Shown here one piece after another: positions 45,545 through 57,341 of a stretch of DNA of 64,000 nt. The position numbers and the translations under genes are program-made. This DNA is from Coprinellus micaceus (Eukaryota > Basidiomycota > Agaricomycetes > Agaricales > Psathyrellaceae): positions 1,922,001-1,986,000 of the forward strand of contig OX596345.1 in NCBI GenBank assembly GCA_951394405.1, in the 5' to 3' direction. The notes below the pieces were generated by a model. It was not told the DNA's origin. It searched no databases and saw only the letters and a program-made list of their open reading frames with translations. Position 1 is the first letter of the stretch. Every line of letters starts with the position of its first letter.

Positions 45545-48500
45545 ATGGCCTCCCAACACCCTGGCGGCTCATTTAATCGTGACGAAAATCAACCCCCTCT
45601 GCCCCAAACCGGCTGGACTTATCCATCGGTACATCCTCAGCAACCACCACAACCACCATCACACTACCAGCAAGGATATGCATGTGGCCCTGCACCTGGG
45701 CATTTCTCCGAGAGCCCTCGTCCTCAGCCCCCCAATTTCCCCCTGCCTCCACGAGCCTTTGTATCCCCAGCCCCCTTGCAAGGCATTAACCCGTCGCAGT
45801 GGGGCAATCCTCAGCTACCACAGCTTATCCATTCGAACCCCCAGCAAGTTCCGAACACTTCTCAATGGGCCAACCCTCAGTCGGCGCAGTTTGGTGGTTA
45901 CCATGACCCTCGGTACTTGGCCTCGTATCCGATATCGCAGCCACTGGCGCCATCTCAGCAACCTCCCCGAGGGAATAAGCGGCCGGCCAGAGGTAATCCT
46001 TCGACTTCTGATTCATCCAAAAGAAGAAAGAAGAACAGTCAAGCAGCTCCTGCGGGCACTGCCGCCACGGCGAGCACAACCACGGCAACAACATCCAATA
46101 CAACGGCCTCAGCATCGTCTACCCCGAACCCTGCTTCTCAAGTTGAGATACCCGTGGCTGCTGTGGTCTGTGGTGTGGGTCCGTCTACGCCTCTTCCATC
46201 CACGTCTCCGTCAGGCATAGGTAATTTGTCAACAGGTAAGCGGGATCCAACTAATTAACAACCCATCCATTGAGTAATTATTACGATCCCTAGAACCACC
46301 ACCCGCACCACCCTCGCGATTCACCAAGGCAGATGCGACGGATGTTTGGTTCTTTCTTCGGCTTCTTACAACTCATGTTGAACCGAGGGTAAAGCCTAAC
46401 ACGCAGACCGAGCCTGTTCTTCGAAAAAACCCCGGGAAGGATACCATCGTCGGGTGCAAGCTATGCACGTGAGCCATCCTGTTTTTTTTTTTGACTCGCA
46501 CTTCTTGAGCTAATGTGTTGCGTTTTACCTCCTTTCAGCACAAAATGGAAGACTTGGAATAACTCGGACGGCATGACGCCCACGTACCGCAACCACCTTA
46601 TTCGTGAGCATAACAAGATATACACTCAGATGGTGGTGGCGAAGGGGCTTAAGGGAGCGAAAGAAATTGCCCAGGAACTGCGGGGTGAGCACGATCTAGG
46701 CGAGGACCCGTTTTCGCCGAAGCCAAAGGAGCCCTTCTCGAAAGAGAAGTTCCACAAGCTCTTGATGATGTGGATCGTGGCGGATGATCAGGTGAGGTTT
46801 CCTTCAGTGCGCTGGGGGTGTTGTGGCCAATCTAATACTTTATCTTACCAGTCTATCAACGTTGTCGAGTCTCCAGAGTTTCGAGAGCTGATGCTCTATC
46901 TCGGTGATGGGAAGCTCAGTGATTCTGACCTCCCGAAACGAGCAGCACTCACCTCAATGGTAATGAACGCCCACGCCGCTGAGGTCGTCGCAATTAGGAA
47001 GGAACTGCAGGCATCCGAAGGCCGCATTAGCTTTACGATGGATTTATGGACAGACCACAACCTCAGGCCATTCATGGCAGTTACAGCGCACTACTACATA
47101 CGGAACGAGCGTGGCCAACTGATTTTTCGTTCTGGGTTGATTGCTTTCCACTACACGCCGGGTAGTCATAGCGGTGAGGAATTGTACCGCCACCTATTCA
47201 AGATCATCAGCGACTATGGCGTCGCACACAAGGTACGTCTATACATATTCCCCAGTCTGCCCGAGTCCTAATTTCTCGTCTCAAGATGGGATCTATCACC
47301 ATGGACAACGCCTCCAACAACAACACACTTATGGAAGCGTTCGAGAAAGCTCTCGTGGCCCTCAACGTTCCATTTCACAGGGACGGGAATAGAATCAGGT
47401 GCGTTGCTGTTACTGCGATTTCCTATCTGTCGAGGACTCATGTGGGGAAACCGTTGCCCAGATGCTTTCCGCACGTCGTCAACCTCGCGTGCGGTGCCAT
47501 TCTGACGGAGATCAAGAAGTTGATTTCTGAGAAGGGTGCATACCCTTTCGACTATATCATTGACGAGTCTGAGTGGCCCACATATCTTGCCGCTCTCGAA
47601 TCCGACCTAATCGCACGTGTCCGCAAGTTAGTCGCAGCCTGTCGAGTATCGTCTCAACGACGTCAAGACCTGCACCGAATAATTCAGGAAGGAAACGACA
47701 AGGGTTCCTGGAGAGGTAAAAAGGTCCACCGCTATCCGGGCGAGGATGCGAACTGCGTCACGCTCCGACTTCTTCAACTCCTGCGAGATTGTGAGACTCG
47801 CTGGTCCTCGGTGTACCTGATGATCGATCGCTTCCTTTATTTGTACCCGGTACGTGTTCTCCTTGACGTTCGCGCACCCAGACATACTCAAGTGCCCTCT
47901 CGATAGGCGGTTCGCGAACTTTTATTGGACCGTCGCCAAAGCGATCTCTCAGACTGCCTCCTCACTGACCGTGAGCTTGGGGTTCTGCTTGATATTCACC
48001 AAGTCCTCGAGGTTGGACACAAGGCGCAAGAACTATTATCCGGGGAGCGCACACCGGCCCTCAGCGTGGCCCTGCCGTCGTACGAAGTTGTGGTCACCAA
48101 GTGGCGGCAATTACAGGTGACCATTCCGGAATTGGCACCCTTCATTGAAAAGGGCATCGAGAAGATCGAATCGTACATGAACGAGACACGGAAGACCCGC
48201 ATCTACGCTCACGCAATGGGTGAGTTCCATTCCATAATTCCTGTGGGCTGTGGTTTACTTTTTTGGTAGTGCTTAACCCGTCCATGAAGTTTACGAGGTT
48301 CGAGGTGGATCCAGCGGATCCGGATTCCCGCCGTGGTGTACAAGAGCGTCGATGGATTAAGGAGTCGGTAAGTGTGCCAAAATATACATGAATCCAGGTT
48401 CTGAACCTCTGGTACTCGCATGACAGATGCTCGCATTTCAAGAAGCAAGCCAGGAGAAGTCAGCTCGTACACGGGACTCCCCTCCCAATCCGACTGCGCA

Positions 48501-49250
48501 GCCTCTCCAGCATGCCAATACCATCAGCGCCGGAGCATTCAGCAACTTAAAAAGCGGTTACAGCCGCCTAGATCACTTGGATACAACTGTCCGCCGGTCA
48601 GCATCCTGTTCCTCCATCCGCCCAACCACCCCAGCTTCAGCATCAGCTCAATCACCCCTGCCGCCTGCTACTCCACGAGCGTTGACAGAGGATGAACGCA
48701 GGAAGGAGAACAATGACATCGTTGATCGGGAACTACTGCGTTGGGAGACCGAGCCACTGACCAATATCCACGACATCGCAGATTTGACCTCCTTCTGGGC
48801 GGTAAGTTTTTGTGATTCGCTCCCCCCGTCAACCAGGTAGGCTCACTCGGACTACAGGCCAACGAATTTCGATTCCCTCTCCTATTCAAAATTGCGATGG
48901 ACGTACTACCAGTGCAAGCATCAGCCGTTGCCTGCGAGAGGGTGTTTTCCTCGAGCAAAGAGACATGCACACTTCGGCGAAGTCGTCTCCTTCCCCCGCT
49001 GATGGAAGCACTCCAGATGTTGAAGTACTCAATCAAATCTCGGCGTCTCGCCTTTCATGACGACCTTATCGCAAAGGAGTGCGATTATACTTTAGAAGGA
49101 CTCACTGACAGTGCTATTATTGAGCTTTACGACGCAGGTAAACTGGTCGAACTCAACGACCTGGTTACAAACAGTGCAGCACTTGCCGAGGGCACCTCAC
49201 TAACTGAGGCCTTGTTAGTGCCGGATTTACACTCTAGACACATTCTGTAG
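45545..49250 (+). CDS. hAT transposase
   Basis: Ten exons: 45545-46235, 46294-46468, 46539-46791, 46852-47232, 47286-47398, 47462-47849, 47907-48219, 48270-48367, 48427-48801 and 48858-49250. All junctions keep phase and give 1059 residues without a stop. Order: Pro/Gln-rich N-terminus with a basic RGNKRPARG-like and KRRKK segment; BED-type zinc finger (CKLCTTKWKTWNNSDG, then H and REH); RNase-H-like catalytic part with SFTMDLWTD, ITMDNASNNNT and RCFPHVVNLACGA; and the C-terminal hAT dimerisation region (LPVQASAVACERVFSSSKE). An unbroken frame through nine introns suggests recent activity or selection. The exact N-terminal Met is uncertain. Confidence 0.88.
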
Positions 49251-49477
49251 ATTATTTCACTCTTTATGTATAATTATATAGTCTAAGTACGGCGTACATT
49301 CGTCTAATCTATCGTCCTTCCTATCGACTTCCTCATCCTCGCCGATGCAAACCCAAACATTGGCGAGTTATCTCATTGGCCCCCAACCGTGGGAGCCTCG
49401 TCGGACCTCGACAAGGTTCTCCTGGTTTGATCGAGTTGAAACGAAGTGTCACCTCGCTTCGCCTCGCCTCGCCTATT

Positions 49478-49488
49478 TTGCAACACTA
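49478..49488 (-). repeat. hAT right terminal inverted repeat
   Basis: TTGCAACACTA, perfect inverse of 45071-45081. Confidence 0.85.
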
Positions 49489-49563
49489 CTCTGACAGCTG
49501 GTGTGTCCGATTTCTCCGCTGGCATGCCCTTGCTCCCGCCCCCGACATACCCACAACAGCCTG

Positions 49564-49625
49564 ATCCCATCAGCTTTGGCCGGACAATAATGACGAGGAC
49601 GTTGCTACAGACAAATGAACTCCTT
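49564..49625 (+). repeat. dispersed repeat, right copy
   Basis: Shares CAGCTTTGGCCGGACA-TAATGA and neighbouring words with 42591-42650, starting about 80 bp beyond the hAT right end. Confidence 0.55.
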
Positions 49626-50128
49626 GTCCTGAGCTCGGCCCGTGATTTGGGAGTCGTCAGTGGTCGAAACGGTGCGGGGGGAGATACGTGAAGCCGTGTA
49701 GTCGACGAAGGACTCCTGGTGTCAGGCTCAGAGGCCTTTGCATCACTTTTATCCGGACAAGGTTAGAGCCTGTTCGGAGAATGAATGGGAATCTGCTGAT
49801 CGTCGAGGACGATGACGGATGACGAAGGGGGTTGTAATTCATTTGTTCCTTTTTCCAAGGAGGTTAAGAATCTCTCGTATGTGAAAGGTGGGGCTACAAA
49901 GACGAAGCGGCACATTTGGCCATCGTCACACTGCCGACGCCGTCTCCCGTAGCGAAGGCGATGTGTTGGACGTCATCATCAGGGGCTGCCGTCAAAGTGC
50001 CCTCGCCTCAGGCCCCAGCTCATCACCCGGCCCTGCATCCGCCTGACGCCTGATCAACCCATGTGCTCTCAACAACGCGAAGGCCCCAGCCCGCTCCAGA
50101 AAGTAATGAAGTATGGATTAAGGAAATT

Positions 50129-51033
50129 TTAGGCAAGCGTCGAACTCTGGGGGGGATCGGGAGGCTGAGTTGAGTCTTTGGCACAGGAGCAAGACACAGC
50201 AAGCGCATTGCCTGCCGGGAAGGAAGCGTCCAGAATATGGCCGAGAGGGGCTTCGCTGATTTGGCTGGATATACGGTGAAGACGATAGCCAGTGGGATCT
50301 GGCCAAAACGACGCCTTGAGCTGATTTTCGCGCTGAGTGCCCTCGAGTTCCGAAACCTTGTACCACTTGGTGGTTACAAGGGTTAACGTCCCAGACTTGG
50401 TGGCAGGGACAACGGTTGGGGCTAGCTCAAAAAGCCGACACGCTGTGGTGGAAAAGGCCTCCTGTGATATATCGTGCAGGTAGATGATGTTACAGAGGGC
50501 AGGTCCATTGGCACGGGCGTATCTTCATGAAGACAACACATCAGCAGGGTCTAGTGTAATGTATTGCAGGGCTCACATTGCCTGAATCCAACTATTGACG
50601 GTTGTCAGCATGTTGGCGTCTGCAATCCAATCGTCTTGTAGGCCCGGGGTATCAACCACAATGACCCTGGCTGGTAATAACTTTGGGATGGTAAGAACCG
50701 CGGATTGCACAGAAGTCGTTGTTGGAGCCAAGCGATTATTCACTTCCATGTGCCCTTTCAGCCCATGGACTTCTAGTACTTTGTTGACAAACTTTGACTG
50801 CTGTCAGCTCACAATCCGTGGGAGAAGGTGTAGATCCAGCCTACACTGCTCTTCCCACTTTTGAGAGGACCCATTACTCTTCACGTACCATTCGTTAGGT
50901 CGGCGTACAAGCAGTTGAGAGGGAACTGCGCTCACAGGATCACGATGTCAGTAGGCCGTCCGCTTCCTGGCGTTACTAACTCCTCGACAATGTCGGCCTG
51001 GTTCGTTGTTGCCGTGGTCGAATTCTGGGACAT
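50129..51033 (-). CDS. GD3: P-loop G-domain protein, short form
   Basis: Minus-strand exons 51033-50936, 50878-50845, 50791-50577 and 50522-50129; 246 residues. Exon 1 ends TDIVI, the 34-nt exon 2 encodes VMGPLKSGKSS, exon 3 has ARVIVVDTPGLQDD, exon 4 has CNIIYLHDISQE and LVTTKWYK. The G4-type motif is TKWY, so the usual Asp is missing. The C-terminal helical tail of GD2/GD8 is absent and replaced by a short Ser/Pro-rich end. Divergent from GD4 with 589 bp between starts. Confidence 0.75.
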
Positions 51034-51622
51034 CGTTTGGACACACTTCACGCTGCAGTCCGATGTGCTCGATGTGGCCCAGAGGACAGATGCGTTTCCC
51101 CTCCCGCGACCCACTCGCACCCAGTTTGATACTGCCGATTCGAGTTCTCGACGTATTCCCAACCGCAGAGGTTAGTAACGCACGGTGGAGGGGTGGCTGT
51201 ATACCAACGATTCGATCTCAATTGGTTGTTTGTGAGAATAGGTTCAGGGGGAGATGAGAGAGTCCTTAGGTGCCGTTGGGGACGAGGCGAAAAAAGGGGC
51301 GGGCAACAGTGCTGTCCAGTTGTTGACGGCTGTTGATCCCGCTGTTGTTATAAGCGTGCCCCATTTCGTTTGGTCGTGTTTGCGTCTTGCTTGGACCGTT
51401 CTCTCTCTCTCTATCAACTCGCATTACCTGCCTCCGTCTTATTCGCCACTTCCTCATCCCGTTCTCATTTTGTCTCTCCTGGCGCCGCTTATCGAGGTCT
51501 GAGAGAATCACGATCCGGAGCGGTGCGAGGGCACCTTGTACCATCAAAATATTTTAAGGTATTTCCCCCCTGCTTCTGGTGCGACCGTCGTTACTGACTC
51601 GGTAATCGCGATTCAGAGTATC

Positions 51623-53494
51623 ATGGCGTTTTCATTTCAGGGACGGCCTTCGGACGTCGTTCTCTTGTATGTGCATTCACGAGCCTCGCTCGAAAAGGAT
51701 TCTCACCCAGATCGTAATACGCAACAGCGTGATGGGCGCATCAGGGGCTGGCAAAAGCACGGTGGGTGGCCTCGTCCAGTTCAAGGCCACGAAACTGAAG
51801 TCAAGTGCTCGTAAAGCTTATTAATCACGTCTTCGAGAGCGTATCGCGACCATCTAGTGTGCGTTGTGCGGTACACTCTAGACTTGACCGTTGTACTTCT
51901 GAAATTCAAGCCATTCGGCTAATGCCTTCGAACAACCCCCGCGAAGAGGCTCTCGGGCAAGTCGTGCTGGTCGACGGCCCAGGTTTTGATGATTCTGGGC
52001 CTGAACAACGCGACAGCATCATTGCAGCCGCCAAGAATTGGCTTGGTACTTGGTGCGCAGGAACAAACGTAGGGCTACGATAAGTCCCTTACACACTCCT
52101 CTTGTAGCTACACCTCAACGGCGAACTATACATGCGGTGTCATTCACGTTCACGATATTTCCGTCACCCCGTTGGACTCTGTCAGCAATTTCGAAAACCT
52201 CCAATCCTCGATAAGGATGGCCAACTTCCTCCGATGTGGATCTTTCTCAGTTGTCACGACGAAGTGGGGGAAGCTGGTGCCTGACGTATCGTCGGCAGCC
52301 GAGGAACAGATGAAGCGCACCTGGAAGTGGATCACCGATGCTGGAATTCCGATTCAAACAATCAAACCGGGTGAGGAGAAGACGGACGCACTGGTAACAA
52401 TACAGTACTTCCTCAACCGCCCATATCTAGACGTCGAGCGCCTGGGCCAGAACCTCCAGAAGCTGCTGCCACCCTACTCCCCCGATCCGATCATCGACGG
52501 CTGTGAGGCAGACCTCGTCACCGTGTGAGCATGAGATCTTTGTACGGTTACCTTGCGCGCTCACGATTTGTTCGCTGGCTCTAGGGTTGTAGGGCAAACC
52601 AAATCTGGGAAAAGTTCTGTACGTCCATTCGAACATTGATGGTGGCCTCCTCTCACGAGAAAGCCCCCCCCCACACACACACTCAGTTTCTCAATCAACT
52701 AGTGGGCTCGAATCGATTCCAGGTTGGACCAAGGTTAGCCCCGTGTACGTCCGGTATTAGCTGGCATGTAGTACCACAGATACCAGAAGGGTATGGGGAA
52801 CTAAGCGAAATACTCAATGGCCGCCGGATCGTTCTGGTCGACACTCCCGGGTTTGATGATACAGCGATGGAAGATGCAAAACTTCTCAGTAGAGTGTCAG
52901 AGTGGTTGGCAAAGTCGTGGGTAAACCACTCGGGCTAACGGTACGGGTCTAACTGACATGTCCCATACCAGGTATGGGTCCAGGATGCGTGTCGTGGGCA
53001 TTGTGTACCTTCATGATATTAGTCGGGATGATTCTCCAAGGTCACTACTTGGCAGCATTCCCCTCATCTCCAACTTATGTGGGAGTCGCGGTGACGCCAT
53101 AGACCTCTTTGCACTGGTCACCACAAAGTGGGACCGACTGGAGACCGACGAGGAAGGAAACCGCCGAGTAGGAGAGCTCCGTGAGGACGTGTGGGCCGAC
53201 GTGATCCTCCGGGGCGCGCAGGCATACCACTTACGGGCCAGTGTCCGGGGCGACGGTCCCTCCCCAGGGGTCGTAAGGCCATGGGACATAATCCACCGGC
53301 TGGCGGCCTCCGCGAATGCCCCCAACATTCAAAATAAACTTCACGAGAGGCAAGGGGACCTTATTAACGCGACGGCAGTTCCTCCGGGTAGTGGCGCCGA
53401 ATGGCTGCATACGTCCTCCAGCACCCTGAAGAAGGCGGCAAAGGGCCCGGGAAGGCGCGCGAAAAGGGCACCGTGGGCAGTGGGGGGTCGATGA
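51623..53494 (+). CDS. GD4: predicted tandem double G-domain protein
   Basis: Exons 51623-51666, 51728-51761, 51817-52052, 52108-52524, 52585-52618, 52687-52916 and 52972-53494; all phases agree, 505 residues. Domain 1: VMGASGAGKST, VVLVDGPGFDD, CGVIHVHDIS, VTTKWGK. Domain 2: VVGQTKSGKSS, RRIVLVDTPGFDD, GIVYLHDISRD, VTTKWDR. The junction segment DPIIDGCEADLVTV looks like the first exon of a single-domain relative (compare DPVLDDGLDTDIVIP in GD2). If the intron 52525-52584 were not removed, domain 1 would stop at 52528 and domain 2 would lack a start codon. The C-terminal tail of domain 2 is shortened and diverges to Lys/Arg-rich sequence. Two separate genes remain the alternative. Confidence 0.7.
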
Positions 53495-54345
53495 TCCTAG
53501 GTGGGGGCACTTGGGGGTATGCTAAAATGGGTCAATCGGGGCTCTCTTCCACTGACATGGCTGTAGTAACTCACCGCCCTTTATCTGTATTCCCTTTCCG
53601 GGTTTCCGTTTCGTGGGCGTGGAACACTTGTGGTTCTGCACTCATCTACGCGGCTATGTAGATCACCTTTCAGGCGCCTCTCACCTATAGGGACTTTGAA
53701 ATGTCCTTACTGCAGGGCTCCCTTCCATTTCATCGCAAAGGGCAGGGTGCCTCCAAAACACCGAGAAAGTATTCGGCAGCGAGCCAATCCGGCGAAACGT
53801 TCCTAGGGAGATGTACGGTGCGGCCCTCTGCATACAACTGAGTTCATCTTAGATGAGGGAGAAGTCGAACAAGATGGCGGGTAAGGAACTGTCATTTCAA
53901 GGTCCGCGATGAGGATAGGGGATAGATCATACGCTCTAAAGCAATGGCAGGCCGACGCAGTCTGTGGCAGGAGAAAGGGAACGGCAGAATCAGGCGAAGT
54001 TCATCCGTACATCGCGGACCCCTTTAACGAGTTCGGTGTTGCGGTCGCTCATCCCCTTTGTGCCTCGAGGAGTAGACTTGACAAAGTATCTTGAGTATTC
54101 TACTTGAGGGACGTCTCATTGACAGTGAACGCTGGGGAATGTCAATGAATGTGAAACTGTTTCACGGCCTCATGGGTAAAGGCATACAGCCGCGTTTCCA
54201 AAGATCAAGTTGCATCCGTGACGAAGCTCAGCGACGAGTAAACGTACGGACCTCGCGTGGTTTCAACGAAGGCGGGGGACATAAAAGCCTGATTCTTGCA
54301 TGAGGGAGCAGCCACCCTGAGCTCGAAGCTCCGGCTACACTCTCC
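53495..54345. other. intergenic between GD4 and GD5
   Basis: No coding frame of note and no clear repeat. Contains the upstream region of GD5. Confidence 0.4.
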
Positions 54346-55320
54346 ATGGCCTCTAGACTGACCAAAAGCGGCTCTGCGAGTATCTCAAAGAATTCAAATG
54401 ATAGCGTTGCCATTTTGTACGTACCTGGTTCGCCGTTCTTCCCTTTGAAGCCACTGATAAAGCTCATGGACATAGGATTTGGGGCATCTCGGGGTCTGGG
54501 AAGAGCACGGTGCGCCAATCTAATTCTGTGTTGGGCTCCCCCTTTACTGATATATTGCAAGTTCATCAACTGGGTCCTGGAATCTGAGCGCGACGGGCAT
54601 CCATTGAGGAACCGGGTGGATGTCGGGAAGGGACTGGCTTCCCGGACTAGCAAGGTTGAAGAAATTAAGCTGGAGCAGAATATTATCCTCGTCGATACAC
54701 CTGGGATCGATCACACAAGAATGAGCGATGGCGAAGTATTCGAGGAAGTTGCGAAGTGGCTACGGGCATCGTAAGCTCACGTGGATGCTACTACATGCCA
54801 GGGACGCATCTAATCACGAATCATCAGGTTTGATGCGGGAACTCGGGTGGGAGCGGTTATCTATCTGCACGACATCTCCACCCAACATATCCCGCGGGCG
54901 ATGCGACTCGATGTCGAGCTGATCAAGATGCTCTGCGGGGATCGTGCAATATCCCATGGCATGCTGACTATCGCCACTACAAAATGGGGTCGCGTTTCCG
55001 AAGCAGAGGGTGAGGCGAGGGAGCAGGAGTTGAAGGCTGAGCTCTGGACTGGCCTGGGGGAAGGGGTGTGTGGGAACATCGAAAGGATAAGGAACGAGGG
55101 TGGGGCTCAAATTGTATTGGGAAAGGTCGTCGCTCGCATGGAACGAAGAAAAGGGCATCCAACTCTGCAGATCCAGCACGAACTCATTGAACTCCGACGG
55201 CCTCTGGAAGAAACGCAGGCTGGGCGTTGTTTATCCACGGAGACTCGCAGGCATGTCTGGGAGCTATGGGTGCTGCGTCTCCTTACGAAGATGCTCGGAG
55301 TCATTGAAAAGTGGGTTTAG
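54346..55320 (+). CDS. GD5: P-loop G-domain protein, divergent
   Basis: Exons 54346-54416, 54476-54509, 54562-54770 and 54828-55320; 268 residues. The 34-nt exon encodes LIWGISGSGKST. Later motifs are QNIILVDTPGIDH, GAVIYLHDISTQ and ATTKWGR (G4-type motif without Asp). The C-terminal helical region includes LQIQHELIELRRPLEETQAG, related to the GD2/GD8 tail, but ends differently. It therefore combines the TKWG feature of GD1/GD4-N with the C-terminal layout of GD2. Confidence 0.75.
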
Positions 55321-56181
55321 GCTTAGGTGGTTGGGGAATACCATGTCGCAGCTATGCATATATGTAAAAAATGTTGCTATCTGACGAACACTACCTATTC
55401 TTGATCAGATACCAAAGGGCTGCCAGCGGAGAAATGAGATAGCGGCTAGCAGGTACACATCAGTGGGTGTCCCATATTACTATTATATTAAGCAGATGTC
55501 GCGAATTCGTTTGCACCTGTTTGGATCTTTGCTTGGACCCTTGTCGTGCTTCGTAGCTTCGTAGTGTCCTCTGCTTTGACCTTTTGGTTCCTTATCCTGA
55601 ACAGCTTTATTGAGGGCCAGAGCGAAGCGAGGCCTTACCGTCTTGTAAGATAGAACCATCAGGGTCAAGAGGCACCTAAGGGCATGCTACCTGGCCTGCC
55701 CATGGGATATGCATCCTAAGTGCTGAACTGTCTCTATATACAATGATAGGTGACGCGTTGACAGTTTCTGCGCTCAGTTACTTAGTTTGGGATGCCATCT
55801 CCCGCCGAACCGTCTCGAAACATGCCAGGGCATCAGCCAAGCTGATAAAGCTGTCCGGATTCCGGACCCGTATGCTATCGACAATCGAACCAAGCCACAC
55901 GAGGCCACTCACCAGGGAGACTGGTGCGCCTCGGCGACCGCACTTTCGGGCCACATCTACGATCTTCCACAGGCCGGACCCTGGCGGACCTTGAGAGACT
56001 TTAATTTACCGCAACGGTGTCAATGGGCCCCTAGATCATGATACGGGCACACTTGGATTGTGGCGAAATGACGAGTAGGCCGGATTTAGAACTATGTTAC
56101 TGTATATTGCCGCCGCCGACGCTCAGTGGCACGTTGGGTCACGCTGGCGCACTCTCAGCTACATCCACAGATACTCTCAAC
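55321..56181. other. intergenic between GD5 and GD6
   Basis: No supported gene; short frames only. No repeat structure recognised. Confidence 0.4.
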
Positions 56182-57341
56182 ATGGCTCCCAGACGTCTCG
56201 TTGACGCTGCTCTTGAAGACGGCCGCGTGACCGACATTGCAATTCCGTGAGTATTCACGTCCTGGTACCTTTGTGAGAAGTAATTGACAACACCCGATTC
56301 GAAAATGTGATGGGATCGACGAAGGCTGGCAAGAGCTCTGTAAGAATACCTGTGGAAGATGTGTCCGATGCTAGCATGACTTTTTCACATTGCGAACCGC
56401 AATTTCTGAACCAACTGATGGGCACAGCAGTGTTCGAGGTCGGGAGCAGACTGGCTTCTTGCACGGAAGCTATAGCCTCTCAGGTCGTGGCGCGGGCACC
56501 GGAAGAATACCCGCAGCTGAACAGGTTGCTCAGGGGTCGCCGTATCGTATTGGTGGATACTCCTGGGTTCCATGACACGCATATGGGGGACGAAGAGACC
56601 CTAAACCCCATCTCTGGACGGTTAACACAGTCGTGAGTTCACGCGCCGAAACTCTTCTCATCCAACGGGCTAATTGTCCTCGCTCGCGGCAGATACAGGA
56701 AGGGAATGCTCGTTGGAGGGGTCCTCTACCTTCACGACGTGAGCAGATATGGCTTTCCTGGATCTCTATTGAGGAACCTTACTCTCTTCACCAAAGTTTG
56801 CGGTCGAGACGCCATGGGATAGGTTGCCTTCGTCACAACGAAGTAGGACCGCCTCCGGGATGTCAACGAAGGACACGATAGAATGACCGAGCTTTCCGAA
56901 GACTTTTGGAGGGAAAGCCTCCAGCACGGGGCGCAGATATTCCACGTGCAGCCTCAGTACATTGACTCGAAGCTTTCCTCTCGCCACAGGAGGCCATGGG
57001 AAACAATCCACCAGCTCGTCCTTACGGCGGACACCCGCGACGTTGAGGATCGGATTCTCCAAATACAGGACGAGATAGTCAACGATCAGCGATTTCTGCC
57101 GGAGACGGATGCCGGGAAAGAGCTGCGAATGTCTCTCGCAAACCACTTGGAAAAGGCGAAGGAGCTGAAACGGCGCGCGAGAGAGGGTGCTGGAGCGGGG
57201 AGGCCGACCGACTCACTCGAGACGAGGCAGCAAGAGATCGATGAAATCGCCGCCCAGTTAAAGGCTCTGCGACCACCCGGACTTCTCACACGCGCAAAGC
57301 GGTTCCTTGGATTCCTAAGTGGCCGGAACTGGGATTTTTAG
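56182..57341 (+). pseudogene. GD6: decayed copy of GD8-type gene
   Basis: The four-exon layout of GD8 is recognisable (56182-56246, 56306-56339, 56403-56632, 56693-57341) but has four disabling differences. The acceptor before the 34-nt Walker A exon reads AA instead of AG (56304-56305), and the acceptor before the next exon also reads AA (56401-56402). In-frame TAG stops occur at 56820-56822 (where GD8 has CAG) and 56844-56846 (where GD8 has TGG of TTKW). The rest of the C-terminal frame to 57341 is open and closely similar to GD8 (RFLPETDAGKELRMSLA). All four differences are transitions. Confidence 0.85.

Larger units (their letters stand above)
45071..49488 (+). mobile_element. hAT-superfamily DNA transposon, apparently intact coding region
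   Basis: The element begins TAGTGTTGCAA (45071-45081) and ends with its exact inverse TTGCAACACTA (49478-49488). These 11-bp terminal inverted repeats flank a complete hAT transposase gene. Subterminal regions at both ends are rich in GAGGCGA/CGAGGTGA-type words, including GAAGTGACACGAGGTG on the left and its near-inverse on the right, typical of transposase binding sites. The expected 8-bp target duplication is not evident (left flank CTCCCGCC, right flank CTCTGACA). The insertion is therefore old, the flank has changed, or my ends are slightly off. It lies between GD2 and GD3. Confidence 0.85.

Noticed and set aside
52108..52528. GD4 domain 1 as a separate 244-residue gene ending at 52528
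   Set aside because: Possible, but domain 2 then has no start codon, whereas the intron 52525-52584 joins both in phase. Kept as the alternative in the GD4 entry.
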